Assembly: GCA_035697245.1 (NCBI GenBank)
Contig: DASSDH010000144.1
Location: forward strand, 1-10,341
DNA length: 10,341 nucleotides
DNA from: JACVRX01 sp035697245
Lineage (GTDB): Bacteria; Actinomycetota; Actinomycetes; Jiangellales; Jiangellaceae
Direction of reading: 5' to 3'
Shown: piece by piece, positions 6,703 to 10,341 of the stretch
Layout: every line of letters starts with the position of its first letter
Position numbering within the stretch: the stretch's first letter is position 1
Program-made: the position numbers and the translations under genes
The notes under the pieces: generated by a model
What the model saw: only the letters and a program-made list of their open reading frames with translations
What the model was told of the DNA's origin: nothing
Databases searched by the model: none

Positions 6703-6729
6703 TTAGCACTCACCGGCCCTGACTGCTAA
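6703..6729 (-). promoter_or_regulatory. CIRCE element (HrcA operator)
   Basis: On the plus strand TTAGCACTC (6703-6711) is followed by exactly nine bases and then GACTGCTAA (6721-6729). The CIRCE consensus is TTAGCACTC, nine bases, GAGTGCTAA, so 17 of 18 arm positions match and the spacing is exact. HrcA binds CIRCE to repress heat-shock genes such as groESL. Here the element starts at the predicted -10 box and covers the predicted transcription start of the zinc-ribbon gene, 28 bp before its GTG, where bound HrcA would block initiation. The divergent acylase gene starts about 100 bp away and is less likely to be affected. Confidence 0.88.
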
Positions 6730-6758
6730 TGATGCGCCGGATCCGATGTGTTTGTCCA
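6729..6758 (-). promoter_or_regulatory. Predicted promoter of the ruc-SAF operon
   Basis: On the minus strand TGGACA (6758-6753) matches five of six bases of TTGACA. After 18 bases comes CATCAT (6734-6729), which matches TATAAT at four of six. Transcription would begin near 6722, inside the CIRCE element, leaving a leader of roughly 45 bases that holds the GAGAGGA ribosome site. The tight overlap of promoter and operator makes this call stronger than the boxes alone. Confidence 0.5.
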
Positions 6759-6818
6759 CGCGCCACGGCACGCGTGCACGCGGGGCCCGTCCAAGACCTC
6801 TGTCGCTGCGGGCTCGCC

Positions 6819-6831
6819 TACCCTTGCCCGG
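6819..6831 (+). promoter_or_regulatory. Candidate -10 box for a leaderless acylase transcript
   Basis: TACCCT (6819-6824) fits the actinobacterial TAnnnT -10 pattern. It is followed by six bases and then the GTG at 6831. Transcription from that distance would start on the start codon, which fits the absence of any ribosome site there. Leaderless GTG/ATG genes are common in actinobacteria. No clear -35 box is present, so support is modest. Confidence 0.35.
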
Positions 6832-9383
6832 TGAGCCGCCGCCGTCTGACGATCGGGCTCGCCGTCGTCGTCGGGGTCGTGGTGCTGGCGATGATCGCCG
6901 GAACCGCCTTTGTGTTCTGGTCGGTGCGCCGTCCCTTCCCGGAGTACGACGGCGCCGTCACGCTGCCCGCACTGGCTGGTGAGGTCGAAGTCGTCCGAGA
7001 CGAACACGGGATACCGCACATCTACGCCGACACCGCCGAGGACCTCTTCCGCGCGCAGGGATACGTACACGCCCAGGACCGGTTCTGGCAGATGGACTTT
7101 CGGCGGCATGTGACCGCCGGACGTCTCTCGGAACTGTTCGGCGAGGACCAGGTCGAGACTGATGTGTTCGTCCGAACCTTGGGGTGGAGGCGGGTCGCCG
7201 AGCAGGAGCTGCCGCTGCTCAGCCCGGCTACGCGCCGGTACCTCGAGGCGTACGCGGAGGGCGTCAACGGGTGGTTGGCCGGGCGATCAGGCGGAGAGCT
7301 GGGATTCGCCTACACTCTGCTCGGGCTGACGGGCGGGGACAACGCCCCTGAGCCGTGGCGGCCGGTCGACTCGCTCGCCTGGCTCAAGGCGATGGCGTGG
7401 GACCTGCGCGGCAACATGGAAGACGAGATCGATCGGGCGTTGCTCGCGGCCGAGCTTCCGGTCGACCGGATCGAGCAGCTTTACCCCGCGTACCCCTATG
7501 AGCAGAACGCGCCGATCGTCGACGACGCCTACCTCTCGGGCGGGCAGCTGTCCGCCACGTTGGCCGACCACGACGTCGACCCGGCCCAGGCACTGCCCGA
7601 GGCAGCGACCGTGGCCCTACGGGACGCATCGAAGGCGGCCTCGGAGGTGCCAGATCTCCTCGGCGAGGGACCCGGAGTCGGCTCCAACTCGTGGGTGGTG
7701 GACGGCTCGAAGACCGCGAGTGGTGCCCCCCTGCTGGTCAACGACCCGCACCTCGGTCCCGCCATGCCGTCGATCTGGTACCAGGTCGGTTTGCACTGCC
7801 GCGCGGTGAATGCAGAGTGCCCGTTCCAGGTGGGTGGTTTCTCCTTCTCCGGCGTGCCCGGCGTGGTGATCGGGCACAACGACCGGATCGCCTGGGGGTT
7901 TACCAACCTCAGCCCTGACGTCACCGATCTCTATCTGGAGAAGGTCGACGGTGACGCCTATCTGGTCGGGGACGAGATGGTCCCGATGGAGACTCGGGAG
8001 GAGACGATCGAGGTTGCTGGTGGTGACCCGGTCACGGTGACCGTCCGGTCCACACGGCATGGACCGATGCTGTCTGATCACGACGATGAACTGCGTTCCG
8101 TCGGATCCGATGCACCCGTATCGCCCGAGGCTCCGGCCCGCGGCGACGGCTACGGCGTCGCCTTGCGGTGGACCGCACTAGAGCCCGGCCGCACCGCGGA
8201 CGCCTTGTTCTTGCTCAACGTGGCACAGGACTGGAACTCGTTCAGGGAGGCCGCCAGCCTGTTCGAGGTCCCGGCGCAGAACGTGGTCTACGCCGACGTC
8301 GAGGGCACCATTGGCTACCAGGCGCCCGGCAAGATTCCGATCCGCCGTTCCGGCGACGGCCGCTGGCCCGTGCCCGGGTGGACCGAGGCTTACGAATGGG
8401 TGGGGTACATCCCGTTCGCGGCGCTGCCCAGTGTTCGGGAACCGGACGAGCAGTTCGTCGTGACGGCCAACCAGCCAGTGACCACCGAGGCGTATCCGTT
8501 CCTGCTCACGGAGGACTTCGACTACGGCCAGCGGGCTCGGCGTATCCGCGACCTGATCGAGCAGGCGGGCCCGCTCGACGCTGCGGCGATGGTCGAGATG
8601 CAGATGGACACCTACAACAGCAACGCCGCGGTCCTGGTTCCGGCGTTGCTGGCGGTGGGGGAGCCGGCCGATTATTACGGCGACGGGCTGGACCTGCTCC
8701 GCGACTGGGACTATACCCAGCCCCCGGACTCACCAGCTGCTGCCTACTTCAACGCGGTGTGGCGCAATCTGTTGCGGCTGACGTTTCACGACGAACTTCC
8801 CGACGATGTGTTGCCGACCGGCGGCGGCCGGTGGTTCGAAGTCGTCCGCCACTTGCTCGAGGCACCGGACGATCCGTACTGGGACGACATCTCGACCGAG
8901 GACGTGGTCGAGCGGCGGGACACCATTCTCCGCCAGGCGATCCGCGATGGCCGCGACGAGATGACCCGGATGCAGGGCAAGAACCCGGCCAAGTGGGAGT
9001 GGGGCCGCTTGCATGCGCTGATGCTGACCGACGCGACGTTCGGCTCGTCCGGGATCGGACCGATCGAGGCGCTGGTCAACCGCGGTCCCGTCGAGGTGGG
9101 CGGCGGAGAGTCGATCGTCCAGGCAACGGGTTGGACCGCACCGGACGGCTACGCCACCACCGACTGGGTTCCGTCGATGCGGATGGTGGTCGATCTCGCC
9201 GATCTCGACGCGTCTCGCTGGATCGACCTCACCGGCGTCAGCGGGCATCCCTACGACGACCACTACGGCGACCAGACCGAGAGGTGGCGGACTGGGCAGA
9301 CACTGCCCATGCGCTGGGACGAGGACACGATTCGCGCCGGGGCCGCAAGCACGCTGGTGCTGGCACCCGACGAGTCTCAATAG
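6831..9383 (+). CDS. Penicillin acylase family (S45) Ntn hydrolase, membrane-anchored
   Basis: Starting at GTG 6831 the protein has 850 residues, usual for this family. The open frame reaches ATG 6729, but that codon lies in the CIRCE element and the extra 34 residues are Cys-rich and not membrane-like. RRR then one hydrophobic helix (about 6-30) anchors it, with the enzyme outside. The alpha part carries VEVVRDEHGIPHIYADT and GYVHAQDRFWQMDF. Autocleavage is expected before Ser285 in GVG-SNSWVVDGS, which makes Ser285 the N-terminal nucleophile of the beta chain. NDPHLG follows, and Asn547 in VVTANQPV matches the oxyanion-hole Asn of penicillin G acylase. QRARRIRDLI supplies the following Arg-rich segment. 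The family cleaves amide bonds of beta-lactam side chains, N-acyl-homoserine lactones or other acyl amides; the substrate cannot be read from sequence. It diverges from the ruc operon and converges with the small membrane gene. The 83-bp gap after it shows no convincing terminator. Confidence 0.92.
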   Translation: MSRRRLTIGLAVVVGVVVLAMIAGTAFVFWSVRRPFPEYDGAVTLPALAGEVEVVRDEHGIPHIYADTAEDLFRAQGYVHAQDRFWQMDFRRHVTAGRLSELFGEDQVETDVFVRTLGWRRVAEQELPLLSPATRRYLEAYAEGVNGWLAGRSGGELGFAYTLLGLTGGDNAPEPWRPVDSLAWLKAMAWDLRGNMEDEIDRALLAAELPVDRIEQLYPAYPYEQNAPIVDDAYLSGGQLSATLADHDVDPAQALPEAATVALRDASKAASEVPDLLGEGPGVGSNSWVVDGSKTASGAPLLVNDPHLGPAMPSIWYQVGLHCRAVNAECPFQVGGFSFSGVPGVVIGHNDRIAWGFTNLSPDVTDLYLEKVDGDAYLVGDEMVPMETREETIEVAGGDPVTVTVRSTRHGPMLSDHDDELRSVGSDAPVSPEAPARGDGYGVALRWTALEPGRTADALFLLNVAQDWNSFREAASLFEVPAQNVVYADVEGTIGYQAPGKIPIRRSGDGRWPVPGWTEAYEWVGYIPFAALPSVREPDEQFVVTANQPVTTEAYPFLLTEDFDYGQRARRIRDLIEQAGPLDAAAMVEMQMDTYNSNAAVLVPALLAVGEPADYYGDGLDLLRDWDYTQPPDSPAAAYFNAVWRNLLRLTFHDELPDDVLPTGGGRWFEVVRHLLEAPDDPYWDDISTEDVVERRDTILRQAIRDGRDEMTRMQGKNPAKWEWGRLHALMLTDATFGSSGIGPIEALVNRGPVEVGGGESIVQATGWTAPDGYATTDWVPSMRMVVDLADLDASRWIDLTGVSGHPYDDHYGDQTERWRTGQTLPMRWDEDTIRAGAASTLVLAPDESQ

Positions 9384-9466
9384 GAGCAAGGTGGCGCCGA
9401 AACGCATTTGGCCCCGGGCGGCGGGCGGGACGAACTGGGGATGTTGTCCGGAAGCCTGGACGTCTA

Positions 9467-9970
9467 TCAGATCTCGGCTTCTAGTTCGGAGGGCTGACCG
9501 ACCGGTGCGCGGCGGGCGAGGGAGCGCAGCGCCAGGCCGACGAAGATGAGTGCGAGGCCGAGACCGGCGGCCATCACCGCGACGCCGAACGCGACAACCG
9601 AGGTGAACAGCGACGCTTGCAGGAAGGCGGCGTCCATCACGGTCTGCCGGTTGGGGTCGTCTTGTGGCAGCTGGGCGTAGGTTTGCCCGTCGGCGATCTC
9701 GGTGGCGTGCTCGCCGATGATGTCGGCTTGCGCGTAGGCCTCCCACGGCTGGTTGACCTCCTCGCCGGCGAACCGAGCGGCGTCGTCGGCCACCGTGATG
9801 TGCTGGTCGGCCAATGTGGAGCTGACCACGAGGTAGGTAACCACCCCGGCCGCAATCAAGATCACTCCGGCGATGACGACGAAGAGCCCGTAAAGGCTCG
9901 CGTGTCCCTGACGGGTCTGGTTTGCCATGCCCATACGCTGCCCAGCAGGCTCCACCTCGTCAAGATCCAA
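9467..9970 (-). CDS. Two-TM actinobacterial membrane protein (family often mislabelled LigA dioxygenase)
   Basis: From ATG 9970 the protein has 167 residues. In-frame ATGs at 9934 and 9928 are alternatives; 9970 has GGGGTGG five bases upstream, the others have no good ribosome site. One helix lies at about 27-49 (YGLFVVIAGVILIAAG and on) and a second at about 122-148 (FTSVVAFGVAVMAAGLGLAL). Between them is a polar loop of about 70 residues with LADQHITVADDA, AYAQADIIGEHA, DGQTYAQLPQDDPNR and TVMDAAFLQASLF. The loop is probably extracytoplasmic. I recognise this from actinobacterial proteins that databases label 'aromatic ring-opening dioxygenase LigA'. No metal ligands or cupin/LigAB features support that label. 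Function is unknown. It lies downstream of the cyclo-ligase gene on the same strand, but hairpins in the gap suggest separate transcription. Confidence 0.83.
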   Translation of the reverse strand: MDLDEVEPAGQRMGMANQTRQGHASLYGLFVVIAGVILIAAGVVTYLVVSSTLADQHITVADDAARFAGEEVNQPWEAYAQADIIGEHATEIADGQTYAQLPQDDPNRQTVMDAAFLQASLFTSVVAFGVAVMAAGLGLALIFVGLALRSLARRAPVGQPSELEAEI

Positions 9971-9993
9971 GCCACCCCATTCGTGGCGTCCGC

Positions 9994-10015
9994 TGCCTGA
10001 ATCCGGGAGCAGGCA
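9994..10015 (-). other. Small inverted repeat upstream of the membrane-protein gene
   Basis: TGCCTG (9994-9999) is the exact reverse complement of CAGGCA (10010-10015), with a ten-base loop. It lies between the cyclo-ligase stop and the start at 9970. It may be a second terminator hairpin or an operator. The stem is only six pairs, so chance is likely. Confidence 0.25.
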
Positions 10016-10033
10016 TGGTAACCCGTCGCCGTT

Positions 10034-10062
10034 TGCGCCGCATTCCTACTGAATACGGCGCA
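10034..10062 (-). terminator. Hairpin over the cyclo-ligase stop codon
   Basis: On the minus-strand RNA an 11-base arm (10062-10052) pairs fully with 10044-10034, with one U.G wobble. The loop is seven bases, CAGTAGG, and contains the TAG stop (10048-10046). No U-run follows, only an A/C/G-mixed stretch, so it would be an I-shaped actinobacterial terminator or an mRNA 3'-end stabiliser. Both the length of the stem and its position argue against chance. Confidence 0.5.
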
Positions 10063-10341
10063 GGCGGTGAAGCGCAGTCGGCGTGGCCGCGGCTGCGACG
10101 CGGACGTCATGTGCAGCCCGGGGAATCGGGAGGTCGAGCACCTCGCCGTCGTGGAGCAGGACGCAGGTGAAGGCGCGGGCGCCGACGCGGGCGAGGGCCC
10201 GGTCGTACGAGCCGCCGCCGCGGCCGAGCCGGCTGCCACCGCGATCGACGGCGAGGCCGGGCACCAGCACCGCGTCGCACGAGGCGACTGCGTCGAGGCC
10301 GAGCTGCTCGCCGGTCGGCTCGAGCAGCCCGCGCGCCACCC
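10046..10341 (-). CDS. 5-formyltetrahydrofolate cyclo-ligase, C-terminal part (cut by window edge)
   Basis: About 98 C-terminal residues are present; the family is usually near 190-200, so roughly half is missing to the right. The enzyme uses ATP to convert 5-formyltetrahydrofolate to 5,10-methenyltetrahydrofolate, recycling a folate storage form. The visible part has EPTGEQLGLDAV, then DAVLVPGLAVDRGGSRLG with the family hallmark GRGGGSYDRAL, the glycine-rich loop of the ATP/phosphate and folate site. Ser stands in GGGSYDR where many relatives have Tyr or Phe, a tolerated position. The tail LPIPRAAHDVRV and the following ATPTA match the usual end. In M. tuberculosis the cyclo-ligase gene Rv0992c lies next to ruc (Rv0991c); here the acylase and a small membrane gene intervene. 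A hairpin overlaps the stop codon. Confidence 0.93.
   Translation of the reverse strand, partial: VARGLLEPTGEQLGLDAVASCDAVLVPGLAVDRGGSRLGRGGGSYDRALARVGARAFTCVLLHDGEVLDLPIPRAAHDVRVAAAATPTALHRLRRIQ

Noticed and set aside
9384..9466. Terminator between the acylase and the convergent membrane-protein gene
   Set aside because: Only 4-5 bp stems are visible, too weak to call in GC-rich sequence.
8168..9484. Long plus-strand open frame of 438 codons
   Set aside because: It overlaps the acylase gene in another frame, is Arg/Gly-rich in the way high-GC shadow frames are, and shows no family motif, while the acylase frame is conserved throughout.

Overview
The window is high-GC DNA coding densely on both strands, with GTG starts, GGAGG/AAGGTGA-type ribosome sites, and actinobacterial protein families throughout. 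It suggests an actinobacterial chromosome. The genus cannot be fixed from the sequence. The order mscL, SAF-domain gene, FmdB-type zinc ribbon, 5-formyltetrahydrofolate cyclo-ligase resembles the Mycobacterium tuberculosis Rv0985c to Rv0992c neighbourhood, here with other genes interleaved. That comparison is from memory, not from a search.

Left part (1-4486): a truncated minus-strand gene start (1-132) looks like the N-terminus of a DUF2252 protein. It diverges across about 240 bp from a very large plus-strand gene (374-4486, 1370 residues). The large protein has the architecture of DUF4011 / superfamily-1 helicase / Vsr-type (MTES_1575-like) nuclease proteins, but nearly every catalytic signature I can align by eye is altered. 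It is the most unusual protein in the window.

Middle part (4494-6675): mscL (minus), a secreted PF03640-type lipoprotein (plus), a CpaB-like SAF-domain membrane protein (minus) and an FmdB-type zinc-ribbon protein resembling the redox-regulated chaperone Ruc (minus). The last two probably form one operon. A nearly perfect CIRCE element (6703-6729) overlaps the predicted transcription start of that operon, so HrcA heat-shock control is predicted. Two convergent gene pairs each have only 7 bp between stop codons, and a long inverted repeat (4964-5013) lies between the divergent mscL and lipoprotein genes.

Right part (6831-10341): a membrane-anchored penicillin-acylase-family Ntn hydrolase (plus, probably leaderless at a GTG), then a minus-strand two-TM protein of a family commonly mislabelled 'aromatic ring-opening dioxygenase LigA', and the C-terminal half of 5-formyltetrahydrofolate cyclo-ligase, cut by the window edge. 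A strong RNA hairpin spans the cyclo-ligase stop codon. I see no tRNA, rRNA, CRISPR array, insertion sequence or integrase. Apart from the altered helicase, this looks like ordinary chromosomal core DNA rather than a mobile island.
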